Shown: positions 8,983-19,188 of the stretch, piece by piece
Layout of the letters: each line of letters opens with the position of its first letter
Position numbering within the stretch: the stretch's first letter is position 1
Assembly (NCBI RefSeq): GCF_018070075.1
Contig: NZ_JAGPXE010000005.1
Coordinates: 310,001 to 374,000, forward strand
Reading direction: 5' to 3'
From: Saccharopolyspora endophytica
GTDB taxonomy: Bacteria > Actinomycetota > Actinomycetes > Mycobacteriales > Pseudonocardiaceae
DNA length: 64,000 nucleotides
The notes under the pieces: model-generated
Told to the model about the DNA's origin: nothing
The model's input: the letters and a program-made list of their open reading frames with translations, nothing else
Databases searched by the model: none
Translations under genes and position numbers: made by a program

Positions 8983-9813
8983 TTGAGCACCCTCGTGAAC
9001 GCCGCGAGCCGTGAGGCAATGGCAGCGAGTCAGCTGCAGTTGCTGCAGGCCACTGACGGGGCTCAGGCTGCGGAGATCACCGGGCTCGCCGACGAGCTGT
9101 TCGGCGTGGCCGCTCTGCTGGGCCGCGAGTCCACGCTCCGCCGGGCGCTCGCCGACGCCTCCACCGACGCGCAGTCCAGGGAGAACCTGGCCCGCGGGTT
9201 GCTGGAGTCCAAGGTCGGCGCCCGGGCGCTGCCGGTGATCGTCGAAGCCGTCCGCGCACGCTGGTCCAGCCCGAGCGACCTGGTCGGCGGGCTCGAGCAG
9301 CTCGCCCGCACCGCGCTGCTGGTGCAGGCCGAGCGGGCAGGTCGCCTCGACGCGGTCGAGGACGAGCTGTTCCGGCTGGGCCGCATCATCGGCTCCGAAG
9401 TGGACCTGGAGCGCTTGCTGTCCGATCCCTCCGGGGACCCGGCCAGCAAGACCGCCGTGCTGGATCGGCTCATCGAGGGCAAGGTCGAACCGGTCACCCT
9501 CGAACTGGTCCGGCAGCTCGTGGCCCGGCCGCGTGGCCGGCGGGTCAGCGAGGGGCTGGAAGAGCTGGCCGAGCTGTCGGCGAAGCGCCGGGAACGCTCG
9601 GTGGCGCACATCCGTTCCGCGTTCCCGCTCAGTGCGGAACAGCAGGACCGGTTGTCGCGCACCCTGCAGCGGATCTACGCCCGTCCCATCGCTCTGCACC
9701 TGGAGATCGATCCCGGTGTCGAGGGCGGGCTGCTGATCAAGGTCGGTGACGAGGTCATCGACGGCAGCGTGACGGGACGCCTGCAGACGCTGCGGCGCGA
9801 CCTGGCCGACTGA
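8983..9813 (+). CDS. atpH: ATP synthase F1 subunit delta
   Basis: Delta joins the peripheral stalk to the top of the F1 head. At 276 residues it is longer than the 180 or so of E. coli delta but normal for actinobacteria. The conserved C-terminal signature is visible as [20 protein letters not shown]. The start is a TTG at 8983 with AAAGG ten bases before it. A 93-base spacer precedes atpA. Confidence 0.93.
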   Translation: MSTLVNAASREAMAASQLQLLQATDGAQAAEITGLADELFGVAALLGRESTLRRALADASTDAQSRENLARGLLESKVGARALPVIVEAVRARWSSPSDLVGGLEQLARTALLVQAERAGRLDAVEDELFRLGRIIGSEVDLERLLSDPSGDPASKTAVLDRLIEGKVEPVTLELVRQLVARPRGRRVSEGLEELAELSAKRRERSVAHIRSAFPLSAEQQDRLSRTLQRIYARPIALHLEIDPGVEGGLLIKVGDEVIDGSVTGRLQTLRRDLAD

Positions 9814-9906
9814 TGCCGACACCGCGCCCCGGCTTGAAACCGAGCCGGGCGCGCGGTGCGCAACACCAACTCCCTTCCAAGAACTAACCGAGGGCAGGAA
9901 CGAGAC

Positions 9907-11550
9907 ATGGCGGAGCTGACGATCTCGTCGGACGAGATCCGCAGTGCGATCGAGAATTACGTCTCCAGCTACTCCCCGGAGGTCAGCCGCGAGGAGGTCG
10001 GGGTCGTCACCGATACCGGTGACGGCATCGCCCATGTCGAGGGCCTGCCTTCGGTGATGACCGAGGAACTGCTGGAGTTCCCCGGCGGCATCTACGGTGT
10101 CGCGATGAACCTTGAGGCTCAGGAGATCGGCGCGGTCATCCTGGGTGAGTCCGAGAAGATCGAGGAAGGCCAGGAGGTCAAGCGGACCGGCAAGGTCCTG
10201 TCGACCCCCGTCGGCGACAACTTCCTCGGTCGCGTGGTGAACCCGCTGGGTGAGCCCATCGACGGACTCGGCGAGATCGTCGCCGAGGAGCAGCGCCCGC
10301 TGGAACTGCAGGCCGCCACGGTCGTGCAGCGCCAGGGCGTCGGCGAGCCGATGCAGACCGGCATCAAGGCCATCGACTCGATGACCCCGGTCGGCCGCGG
10401 ACAGCGCCAGCTGATCATCGGTGACCGCAAGACCGGCAAGACCACGGTCGCGGTCGACACGATCATCAACCAGAAGCAGAACTGGGAGTCGGGCGACCCG
10501 ACCAAGCAGGTCCGCTGCATCTACGTCGCGATCGGCCAGAAGGGCTCCACGATCGCCGGTGTGAAGCGGTCCCTCGAGGACGCCGGCGCGATGGACTACA
10601 CGACCATCGTCGCGGCCCCGGCCTCCGACTCCCCGGGTCTGAAGTGGCTGGCCCCCTACACCGGTTCGGCCATCGGCCAGCACTGGATGTACCAGGGCAA
10701 GCACGTCCTGATCATCTTCGACGACCTCACCAAGCAGGCCGAGGCCTACCGCGCGCTCTCGCTGCTGCTGCGTCGTCCGCCGGGCCGCGAGGCCTACCCG
10801 GGTGACGTCTTCTACCTGCACTCGCGTCTGCTGGAGCGCTGCGCGAAGCTGTCGGACGAGCTGGGCGCCGGTTCGATGACGGGTCTGCCGATCATCGAGA
10901 CCAAGGCCAACGACGTGTCGGCCTACATCCCGACCAACGTCATCTCGATCACCGACGGTCAGTGCTTCCTGCAGTCGGACATGTTCAACGCCGGTCAGCG
11001 CCCGGCCATCGACGTCGGCATCTCGGTGTCCCGTGTCGGTGGTTCCGCGCAGATCAAGGCGATGAAGAGCGTCACCGGTTCGCTGCGTCTGGACCTGGCC
11101 CAGTACCGCGAGCTGGAGGCCTTCTCGGCCTTCGCCTCCGACCTGGACGCCGCTTCCAAGGCCCAGCTGGACCGCGGTGCCCGCCTGATGGAGATCCTCA
11201 AGCAGGGGCAGGGCGAGCCGCTTCCGGTCGAGGAAGAGGTCGTGTCGCTCTACATCTCCACCAAGGGTCACCTCGACTCGGTGGCGATCGCCGACGTGCG
11301 CCGCTTCGAGAGCGAGTTCCTCGCTCACATGCGCCGCTCGCACGAGACCACGCTCAAGGACATCGTCGAGACCGGCAAGCTGTCGGCCGACGGCGAGAAG
11401 GTCATCGTGGACGCGATCGAGGAGTTCAAGAAGAGCTTCACCGGTTCGGCCGGCTCCGCCGCGCCGAGCGGCCCGGACGCCGAGGCTCTGGCCGCCGACG
11501 AGGTCGGGCAGGAGACCGTGAAGGTCGCCAAGCCCGCCCCGAAGGAGTGA
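9907..11550 (+). CDS. atpA: ATP synthase F1 subunit alpha
   Basis: Alpha is the regulatory nucleotide-binding subunit of the F1 hexamer. The 547-residue protein carries the P-loop GDRKTGKT at residues 172-179 and the family block [17 protein letters not shown]. The C-terminus is extended by about 40 residues rich in Ala, Gly and Glu, as in mycobacteria and relatives. The frame extends upstream, but the ATG at 9907 gives the normal N-terminus and follows GCAGGAACGAGAC. Confidence 0.97.
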   Translation: MAELTISSDEIRSAIENYVSSYSPEVSREEVGVVTDTGDGIAHVEGLPSVMTEELLEFPGGIYGVAMNLEAQEIGAVILGESEKIEEGQEVKRTGKVLSTPVGDNFLGRVVNPLGEPIDGLGEIVAEEQRPLELQAATVVQRQGVGEPMQTGIKAIDSMTPVGRGQRQLIIGDRKTGKTTVAVDTIINQKQNWESGDPTKQVRCIYVAIGQKGSTIAGVKRSLEDAGAMDYTTIVAAPASDSPGLKWLAPYTGSAIGQHWMYQGKHVLIIFDDLTKQAEAYRALSLLLRRPPGREAYPGDVFYLHSRLLERCAKLSDELGAGSMTGLPIIETKANDVSAYIPTNVISITDGQCFLQSDMFNAGQRPAIDVGISVSRVGGSAQIKAMKSVTGSLRLDLAQYRELEAFSAFASDLDAASKAQLDRGARLMEILKQGQGEPLPVEEEVVSLYISTKGHLDSVAIADVRRFESEFLAHMRRSHETTLKDIVETGKLSADGEKVIVDAIEEFKKSFTGSAGSAAPSGPDAEALAADEVGQETVKVAKPAPKE

Positions 11551-11561
11551 CCAGGTAAGCC

Positions 11562-13914
<2,353 letters not shown>

Positions 13915-13919
13915 TCTGC

Positions 13920-13997
13920 CACCCCGCTTGCAAGCCTGGCGGGGTGTGGTGAAAACCGGCGAGCGGGGTCGGGGCCCGACGGGTCCCGACCCCCTTT
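13920..13997 (+). terminator. Double hairpin between atpD and atpC
   Basis: CACCCCGC at 13920-13927 pairs with GCGGGGTG at 13939-13946. A second perfect stem, GGGGTCGGG at 13965-13973 with CCCGACCCC at 13985-13993, is followed by CTTTG. The second has the form of an intrinsic terminator. It lies inside the ATP synthase operon, before the epsilon gene. Confidence 0.7.
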
Positions 13998-14048
13998 GCC
14001 ACTAGGCATTTTCAGCCCGGCCAGTCAGATCGCCCTGGTGGCGTTGGC

Positions 14049-14054
14049 TAGACT
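14049..14054 (+). promoter_or_regulatory. Candidate -10 element for atpC
   Basis: TAGACT at 14049-14054 in the context TTGGCTAGACTG lies 31 bases before the atpC start and downstream of the atpD hairpins. No convincing -35 is visible (CAGATC at 14026-14031 is at the right distance). Confidence 0.35.
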
Positions 14055-14084
14055 GCGGGCACACACCCGACAAAGGAGACGCGC

Positions 14085-14450
14085 GTGGCCAACATGTCCG
14101 TCCAACTGGTCGCCGTCGAGCGCCTGCTGTGGTCCGGGGAGGCGACCGCGGTCGTCGCGCAGACCACCGAGGGAGAGATCGGCATCCTGCCGGGCCACGA
14201 ACCGCTGCTGGGTCAGCTGGTCGAGGGTGGCGTCGTGCGCATCACCACTACCGACAAGGAGACCGTGACCGCTGCGGTCCACGGTGGCTTCCTGTCGGTG
14301 ACCGGTGCCGGCGTGAGCGTGCTCGCGGAGTCCGCGGAGCTGGCGCAGGAGATCGACGTGGCGCAGGCTCGCAAGGACGTCAAGAGCGACGACGAGCTGG
14401 CCAGAACGCAGGCGACAGCCCGATTGCGAGCAGCGGGCCACACGGACTGA
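14085..14450 (+). CDS. atpC: ATP synthase F1 subunit epsilon
   Basis: Epsilon couples the rotor to the c-ring and inhibits ATP hydrolysis. The 121-residue protein has the beta-sandwich with [16 protein letters not shown], and a short C-terminal helical part. A GTG at 14085 follows AAAGGAGA. The gene is 170 bases from atpD, behind a terminator-like structure, so its level may be set separately from the rest of the complex. Confidence 0.94.
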   Translation: MANMSVQLVAVERLLWSGEATAVVAQTTEGEIGILPGHEPLLGQLVEGGVVRITTTDKETVTAAVHGGFLSVTGAGVSVLAESAELAQEIDVAQARKDVKSDDELARTQATARLRAAGHTD

Positions 14451-14460
14451 TCGGGCCAGC

Positions 14461-14895
14461 ATGGGTTCGCCGGTCGTGTTGCTCGTCGTAGCGTTCGCGC
14501 TGCTGCTGCTCGCCGCTCTCGCGGTGGGACTGCTGGCCTGGCGACGAGTGCGCGAACTGCGGGTCGGAGGCATCGACGTGGCGCTGCGCGCCACCGATGG
14601 CAAGGGACGCGGCTGGCAGCTGGGTGTGGCGCACTACCGGGGCGAGGAATTCGCCTGGTACCGCATCCTGAGCCTTCGCTCCGGCCCGAACTGGGTGATC
14701 AACCGGCGAACCGTGGACATCGCCCAGCGACGTGAACCCTCGGTCGCGGAGGCGTACGCGATGCCGAGCGGCTCCACGGTCCTGGACCTCACCGGTCCGG
14801 ACCTGGAGCTGGCGATGAACAGCGACGCGCTGACCGGCTTCCTGTCCTGGCTCGAATCGGCACCACCGGGACATTCGGTGCCGTGGGCGTCGTAG
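14461..14895 (+). CDS. DUF2550 membrane-anchored protein
   Basis: The 144-residue protein has one N-terminal membrane helix rich in Leu, Ala and Val followed by a cytoplasmic or external domain of about 115 residues with RGWQLGVAHYRGEEFAWYR. This is the DUF2550 family, found directly downstream of atpC in many actinobacteria (Rv1312 in Mycobacterium tuberculosis has this position). It begins 10 bases after the atpC stop and is followed by a terminator. Its function is unknown. Confidence 0.8.
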   Translation: MGSPVVLLVVAFALLLLAALAVGLLAWRRVRELRVGGIDVALRATDGKGRGWQLGVAHYRGEEFAWYRILSLRSGPNWVINRRTVDIAQRREPSVAEAYAMPSGSTVLDLTGPDLELAMNSDALTGFLSWLESAPPGHSVPWAS

Positions 14896-14912
14896 AACGC
14901 CCGACGAACAAC

Positions 14913-14942
14913 AGCGGGGTCCGACCACGGGCCCCGCTTTTT
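14913..14942 (+). terminator. Intrinsic terminator ending the atp cluster
   Basis: AGCGGGG at 14913-14919 pairs with CCCCGCT at 14932-14938 and is followed by TTTTC. It lies 17 bases past the DUF2550 stop. Confidence 0.85.
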
Positions 14943-14956
14943 CGTGCCCTGGGAAC

Positions 14957-15020
14957 GGAGGATGGGAACCTTCCTGCCACTCCCGGCGCACGTGGTGACA
15001 GGAAAGTTCCCGTGCTCGCG
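14957..15020. repeat. Facing pair of GGAAGGTTCCC repeats
   Basis: A minus-oriented copy at 14957-14980 (GGGAACCTTCCTGCCAC) faces a plus-oriented copy at 14995-15020 (GTGACAGGAAAGTTCCC then GTGCTCGCG). The second has A for G in the core. Together they can fold into a stem of about 17 bases. Confidence 0.8.
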
Positions 15021-15067
15021 CTGACCCGGGTGGCCTCGCACGGCGGGGGTTGCCGAGACTGGTCCTC

Positions 15068-15538
15068 GTGACGGAGGATCTCACGATCAGGCCGGAACCC
15101 TTCGAGAGCCCTGACGTCCAGCGTGCGCTGGCTCAATACGTCGCTGAGCTCGCAGAGCGCTTTCCGGAGGGATTCGATCCGGGTAGGGGTGTGCCACCCG
15201 CTGAGGACGATTTCACGCCGCCGAAGGGCGTGTTCCTGCTGGTGCGATTCGCCGGCGAGGTGGTGGGGTGCGGTGGGCTGCGGACGGAGCCCGACGGCAT
15301 CGCCGAGATCAAGCGGATGTGGATCTCGCCCGCGTTACGCGGCAAGGGAGCCGGTCGCGCACTGCTGACCGGCCTGGAGGACCACGCGCGTCGCATGGGG
15401 TGCGCGCGGGTGCGGCTGGACACGGCGGCCGAGCTGGCCGAGGCCCAGGCCCTCTACGCCAAGGCCGGGTACGTCGAGATCCCCGCCTACAACGACAACC
15501 CCTACGCCGCGCACTGGTTCGAGAAAACCCTTCGATGA
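15068..15538 (+). CDS. GNAT family N-acetyltransferase
   Basis: The 156-residue protein has the GNAT fold. Its acetyl-CoA binding motif is MWISPALRGKGAGRALL, followed by an amphipathic helix and the C-terminal strand with AQALYAKAGYVEIPAYNDNPYA. The substrate cannot be read from the sequence. I chose the GTG at 15068; a TTG at 15050 is in frame. Its stop overlaps the start of a second acetyltransferase (ATGA), so the two are coupled. No close similarity between the two is obvious beyond the fold. Confidence 0.8.
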   Translation: MTEDLTIRPEPFESPDVQRALAQYVAELAERFPEGFDPGRGVPPAEDDFTPPKGVFLLVRFAGEVVGCGGLRTEPDGIAEIKRMWISPALRGKGAGRALLTGLEDHARRMGCARVRLDTAAELAEAQALYAKAGYVEIPAYNDNPYAAHWFEKTLR

Positions 15539-16038
15539 CCAGGGGCGCAGCCGATTACGCTGCGAGCGTGCGCATCGTGACCGTCGGCTACGACCACCCC
15601 GATTCCCAGCGGCTGATCGAGGCCGTGCAGCAGGAGTACGTCGAGCGCTACGGCGAGCAGGACGTGACGCCGGTCGACCCGGCGGAGTTCTCCCAGCCCC
15701 GCGGCCTGTTCCTGCTGGGCTACCTGGGCGAGGAGGCGGTGGTCTCGGGTGGTTGGCGTGCGCGCGAGACCGGTGAGGACGGGTTTCGGGACGGCGACGC
15801 GGAGCTCAAGCGCATGTACGTCGTGCCCGCTCAGCGCGGCAAGGGGTGGTCCCGGCGGATGCTCGCCGAGCTGGAGTCCACCGCCGCGCTGGCGGGTCAC
15901 AAGCGCTTGGTGCTGGAGACCGGCACCAAGCAGCCCGAAGCCATCGGGCTCTACCTCTCGTGCGGGTACGAGCAGATCGAGAACTTCGGTGTCTACCGGT
16001 GCGACCCGGACAGCCGCTGCTACGGCAAGGAGCTCTAG
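15535..16038 (+). CDS. GNAT family N-acetyltransferase
   Basis: This second acetyltransferase has 167 residues, with the acetyl-CoA loop MYVVPAQRGKGWSRRML and a late GLYLSCGYEQIENFGVY strand. The ATG at 15535 overlaps the previous stop by four bases. A GTG eleven codons later is another possible start. Its TAG stop shares the tetranucleotide CTAG (16035-16038) with the stop of the convergent adenosyltransferase gene. Confidence 0.8.
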   Translation: MTRGAADYAASVRIVTVGYDHPDSQRLIEAVQQEYVERYGEQDVTPVDPAEFSQPRGLFLLGYLGEEAVVSGGWRARETGEDGFRDGDAELKRMYVVPAQRGKGWSRRMLAELESTAALAGHKRLVLETGTKQPEAIGLYLSCGYEQIENFGVYRCDPDSRCYGKEL

Positions 16039-16607
16039 GCGTTGCCGCCCGGCTTCCACAGCACGTCACCGTCCGGGTTGGCGACCCTGGCCAGGATGAA
16101 CAGCAGGTCTGAGAGCCGGTTGAGGTACTTCGCGGGCAACGGGGACGTGCGCTCGGGGTCGGCGTCCTGCAGCGCCCAGGCGGCACGTTCGGCGCGGCGG
16201 GCCACGCAGCGCGCCTGGTGCAGCAGCGCGGCACCGGGAGTGCCGCCGGGCAGGATGAACGAGTCGAGCTTGCCCAGCCGACCGTTGAACTCGTCGCACC
16301 AGCCCTCGAGCCGGTCGACGTAGGCCTGGGTGACCCGCAGCGGCGGGTACTCGGGGTTGTCCACGACGGGTGTGGACAGGTCGGCGCCGACGTCGAACAG
16401 ATCGTTCTGCACGGCGCGCAGCACGGTCACGACGTCGTCGGCGAGGTCCGCGGTGGCCAGGGCCACGCCCAGCACGGAGTTCGTCTCGTCCACGTCGGCG
16501 TAGGCGACCAGGCGCGGATCGGTCTTGTGCACCTTCGAGTTGTCCGACAGGCGCGTGGTGCCCGCGTCCCCGGCCCGCGTGTAGATCTTCGTCAGGTGGA
16601 CTGCCAT
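16035..16607 (-). CDS. ATP:cob(I)alamin adenosyltransferase, PduO type
   Basis: The enzyme attaches the 5'-deoxyadenosyl group of ATP to cob(I)alamin, making coenzyme B12. The 190-residue protein has the three PduO signatures: KIYTRAGDAGTTRLSD, DSFILPGGTPGAALLH with the following RCVARRAERAAW, and YLNRLSDLLFILAR. It is likely to serve methylmalonyl-CoA mutase; a methylmalonyl-CoA epimerase lies in this window at 38039-38488. The ATG at 16607 gives MAVHLTKIYTR; a GTG two codons upstream is possible. It converges with the acetyltransferase through a shared CTAG. Confidence 0.92.
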   Translation of the reverse strand: MAVHLTKIYTRAGDAGTTRLSDNSKVHKTDPRLVAYADVDETNSVLGVALATADLADDVVTVLRAVQNDLFDVGADLSTPVVDNPEYPPLRVTQAYVDRLEGWCDEFNGRLGKLDSFILPGGTPGAALLHQARCVARRAERAAWALQDADPERTSPLPAKYLNRLSDLLFILARVANPDGDVLWKPGGNA

Positions 16608-16642
16608 GCCCACAGCCTATGCGTGCGCGCCGCGGGCGGAAG

Positions 16643-16743
16643 GTGGCAGGAAGGTTCCCTCGCACCACAGGCACCGCTGCGGCACCGCAGGTGACAGGAA
16701 GGCTTCCCGCACCTCCACCCGGTGGGAGGAAGGTTCCCTCACG
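16643..16743 (+). repeat. Three tandem GGAAGGTTCCC repeats upstream of murA
   Basis: Copies in the same orientation lie at 16643-16665 (GTGGCAGGAAGGTTCCC), 16691-16710 (GTGACAGGAAGGCTTCCC, a core with one extra C that is a perfect palindrome) and 16722-16743 (GTGGGAGGAAGGTTCCC). They fill the divergent region between the adenosyltransferase and murA starts. Confidence 0.8.
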
Positions 16744-16796
16744 AGCTCGTGACCCGCCCCGATGCGCGTTGGGCGGGGGCCGTAACCTCGATGCTC

Positions 16797-18053
16797 GTGA
16801 GTGAGCACTTCCGGGTACGCGGCGGAGCGCGCCTCGTCGGCGCGGTGGATGTGGTGGGGGCGAAGAACAGCGTCCTCAAGCTGATGGCCGCTGCGCTGCT
16901 TGCCGAAGGCACGACGACGATCGTGAACTGTCCCGAGATCTTGGACGTTCCGCTGATGGCCGACGTGCTGCGCAGCCTGGGCTGCGAGGTGACCATCGAC
17001 GGCGGCACGGTGCGCATCACCACGCCGTCCTCGATCAGCCACGAGGCGATCTCGCCGTCGATGGGGAAGCTGCGCGCCTCGGTGTGCGTGCTGGGACCGC
17101 TGGTGGCGCGCTGCCGCCGCGCCGTGGTGACTCTTCCCGGTGGCGACGCGATCGGTTCCCGCCCGCTGGACATGCACCAGAACGGGCTGCGGAAGCTGGG
17201 CGCGACCAGCCACATCGAGCACGGTGCGGTGGTCGCCGAGGCCGAGAACCTGCAGGGCGCGCAGATCTGGCTGGACTTCCCGAGCGTGGGCGCCACCGAG
17301 AACATCCTGATGGCCGCGGTGCTGGCCGAGGGCACCACGGTCATCGACAACGCCGCGCGCGAACCGGAGATCGTCGACCTCTGCGTGATGCTGCAGCAGA
17401 TGGGCGCCAAGATCGAGGGCGCGGGCACCTCCACCCTGACCGTGCACGGCGTCACCTCGATGAAAGCGGTGGAGCACCGCGTGATCGGTGACCGGATCGT
17501 CGGCGCGACCTGGGCGTTCGCCGCCGCCGCCACTCGTGGCGACATCACGGTCAACGGGGTCGACCCGCAGCACACCAACCTGATGCTGGAGAAGCTGCGC
17601 AGCGCGGGTGCGGAGGTGACCACCGGTGAGGAGAGCTTCCGGGTGGTCATGCCGGAGCGCCCGAAGGCCGTGGACTACGTGACCTTGCCCTTCCCCGGCT
17701 TCCCGACGGACCTCCAGCCGATGGCGCTGGCCTTGTCGGCCGTCGCCGACGGCACCTCGATGATCACCGAGAACCTGTTCGAGTCGCGGTTCCGGTTCAT
17801 CGAGGAACTGGTGCGGATGGGCGCGGACGCGCGCACCGACGGCCACCACGCGGTGGTGCGCGGCATGGAGAGGTTGTCCAGCGCGCCGGTGTGGGCCACG
17901 GACATCCGCGCCGGTGTGGGCCTGGTGCTGGCGGGGTTGTGCGCGGACGGCGACACCGAGGTGTGGGACGTCTTCCACATCGACCGCGGTTACCCGAACT
18001 TCGTGGAGAACCTGCGCGGGCTGGGCGCCGACATCGAGCGCGTCGCGGACTGA
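16797..18053 (+). CDS. murA: UDP-N-acetylglucosamine 1-carboxyvinyltransferase
   Basis: MurA adds enolpyruvate to UDP-GlcNAc, the first committed step of peptidoglycan synthesis. The 418-residue protein matches actinobacterial MurA throughout. In the active-site loop the sequence is [16 protein letters not shown]: Asp replaces the usual Cys, the change that makes mycobacterial MurA insensitive to fosfomycin. I chose the GTG at 16797 ([15 protein letters not shown]); an ATG two codons earlier is nearly as good. TAACCT nine bases before the start would fit a leaderless transcript. A perfect 12-base hairpin follows the stop. Confidence 0.95.
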   Translation: MSEHFRVRGGARLVGAVDVVGAKNSVLKLMAAALLAEGTTTIVNCPEILDVPLMADVLRSLGCEVTIDGGTVRITTPSSISHEAISPSMGKLRASVCVLGPLVARCRRAVVTLPGGDAIGSRPLDMHQNGLRKLGATSHIEHGAVVAEAENLQGAQIWLDFPSVGATENILMAAVLAEGTTVIDNAAREPEIVDLCVMLQQMGAKIEGAGTSTLTVHGVTSMKAVEHRVIGDRIVGATWAFAAAATRGDITVNGVDPQHTNLMLEKLRSAGAEVTTGEESFRVVMPERPKAVDYVTLPFPGFPTDLQPMALALSAVADGTSMITENLFESRFRFIEELVRMGADARTDGHHAVVRGMERLSSAPVWATDIRAGVGLVLAGLCADGDTEVWDVFHIDRGYPNFVENLRGLGADIERVAD

Positions 18054-18063
18054 TCTTGGTCCT

Positions 18064-18106
18064 CTGTGGCCGGTGGTCCCGCTTCGTCCGGGGGCACCGG
18101 CCACAG
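18064..18106 (+). terminator. Hairpin after murA
   Basis: CTGTGGCCGGTG at 18064-18075 pairs perfectly with CACCGGCCACAG at 18095-18106. No T-run follows. Confidence 0.65.
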
Positions 18107-18210
18107 GTGTTCCCGGGGGCCTGCGGGAGTGTCGGGGATCATGATCATCGGTACCGGTCCGGGTGGCTAGAGTCCTCCGCGGACCAGGTGAGAATCCGGA
18201 AAGGGAACCG

Positions 18211-18534
18211 ATGAGCACCACCACGCGGGTCGGCCGCATCATGACCTTCACCGCGAAACCCGGCCGGGGTGACGAACTCGCCACGATCATGATGCAGGTG
18301 GCCGAGGGCTTGCGCGGATCGATGGGGTGCCAGCTCTACCTGGTCAGCCGTGACGTGGAAGCTCCCGACACGGTGCGCGTGGTCGAAGCGTGGACGGATT
18401 TCGCCAGCGCTGACGCGGCCCTGGCCACCACCGTGGCCACGCGACCCGACATCGACCTCAACGACGTGCTGGGCATGCTCGCCGAACCGCCGGAGCAGAT
18501 CGACCTGAACGCTCTCGGCGGCGTCGGCCTGTGA
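18211..18534 (+). CDS. Antibiotic biosynthesis monooxygenase (ABM) family protein
   Basis: The 107-residue protein has the ferredoxin-like ABM fold: an opening strand GRIMTFTAKPGRGDELATIM, a central MGCQLYLVSRD strand, and RVVEAWTDFASADAAL. Small stand-alone members act as quinol or aromatic monooxygenases, or in detoxification, without cofactors; the substrate here is unknown. The ATG at 18211 follows GGAAAGGGAACCG. TAGAGT at 18168-18173 is a likely -10, preceded by the 10-base palindrome GATCATGATC at 18137-18146. Confidence 0.75.
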   Translation: MSTTTRVGRIMTFTAKPGRGDELATIMMQVAEGLRGSMGCQLYLVSRDVEAPDTVRVVEAWTDFASADAALATTVATRPDIDLNDVLGMLAEPPEQIDLNALGGVGL

Positions 18535-18535
18535 G

Positions 18536-19072
18536 TCAGGCGTCGCGGCGTTCGCGCAGCAGGAGCAGGGCGTAGGCGGCGATGGACTGGGCGTCGGTGA
18601 CCTCGCCGGCGGCGATCATCTTCTCGAACTCGGTTCGGCTGAACCACGCGGTGCGCATGTCCTGCTCCTCGTGCTCGCGTTCGTGCGCGCCTTCGGTGAG
18701 CCCGGTCGCCAGGAACACCCGGCCGCGCTGGCTGGACATGCCGGGCGCGACGTCGAGCAGCCCCAGGTCCAGCATGTTCGCCGCGCGCAGCCCCGTCTCC
18801 TCGCGCAGCTCGCGGGCCGCGAGCTCACCGGCCTCGACGTCGGCCCGGTCGGGCGCGGTGCCCTGCGGGAACTCCCAGCGGCGCATGCCCAGCGGGTAGC
18901 GGAACTGCTCGACGAGGTGCAGCCGATCACCGTCGAGGGGGATGACCAGGGCGTAGTCCGGTTTGTCGATGACCCCGTAGATCCCGGGGGTCCCGTCGTC
19001 GCGCCGGACGCCGTCCTCGCGCACCGACATCCACGGATTCGCGTACACCTCGCGGCTGCTGGTCTGCTCCAT
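18536..19072 (-). CDS. NUDIX hydrolase, ADP-ribose pyrophosphatase-like
   Basis: The 178-residue protein contains the NUDIX box as GELAARELREETGL, with Mg2+-binding Glu residues in REETG. Flanking sequence (YALVIPLDGDRLHLVEQFRYP, then RRWEFPQG) resembles ADP-ribose and nucleotide-sugar pyrophosphatases. The ATG at 19072 was chosen over an ATG three codons upstream and a much longer frame without family similarity. Its stop lies one base from the stop of the convergent ABM gene. Confidence 0.85.
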   Translation of the reverse strand: MEQTSSREVYANPWMSVREDGVRRDDGTPGIYGVIDKPDYALVIPLDGDRLHLVEQFRYPLGMRRWEFPQGTAPDRADVEAGELAARELREETGLRAANMLDLGLLDVAPGMSSQRGRVFLATGLTEGAHEREHEEQDMRTAWFSRTEFEKMIAAGEVTDAQSIAAYALLLLRERRDA

Positions 19073-19104
19073 GCGCCCCATCCTGCCGCTCCCGGGCGCG
19101 GGAG

Positions 19105-19129
19105 GTGCGCATGGGAACCTTCCTGCCAC
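19105..19129 (-). repeat. GGAAGGTTCCC repeat upstream of the NUDIX gene
   Basis: GTGCGCATGGGAACCTTCC then TGCCAC, minus-oriented. It lies 33 bases upstream of the NUDIX start. Confidence 0.8.
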
Positions 19130-19161
19130 GCCAGCCCGGCGCAGCGCCTGGTGAGGGCGTT

Positions 19162-19188
19162 GGTGGGCGAAAGGTTCCCCTACTCCGC
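19162..19188 (+). repeat. GAAAGGTTCCC repeat over the permease stop
   Basis: GGTGGGCGAAAGGTTCCCC then TACTCCGC. The stop codon of the minus-strand permease is bases 19180-19182 of this copy. It belongs to the GCGAAAGG-type variant of the family. Confidence 0.8.

Noticed and set aside
8755-11343. An 860-codon minus-strand open frame opposite atpF, atpH and atpA
   Set aside because: It lies entirely over well-supported ATP synthase genes and has no recognisable domain; it is a codon-bias shadow.
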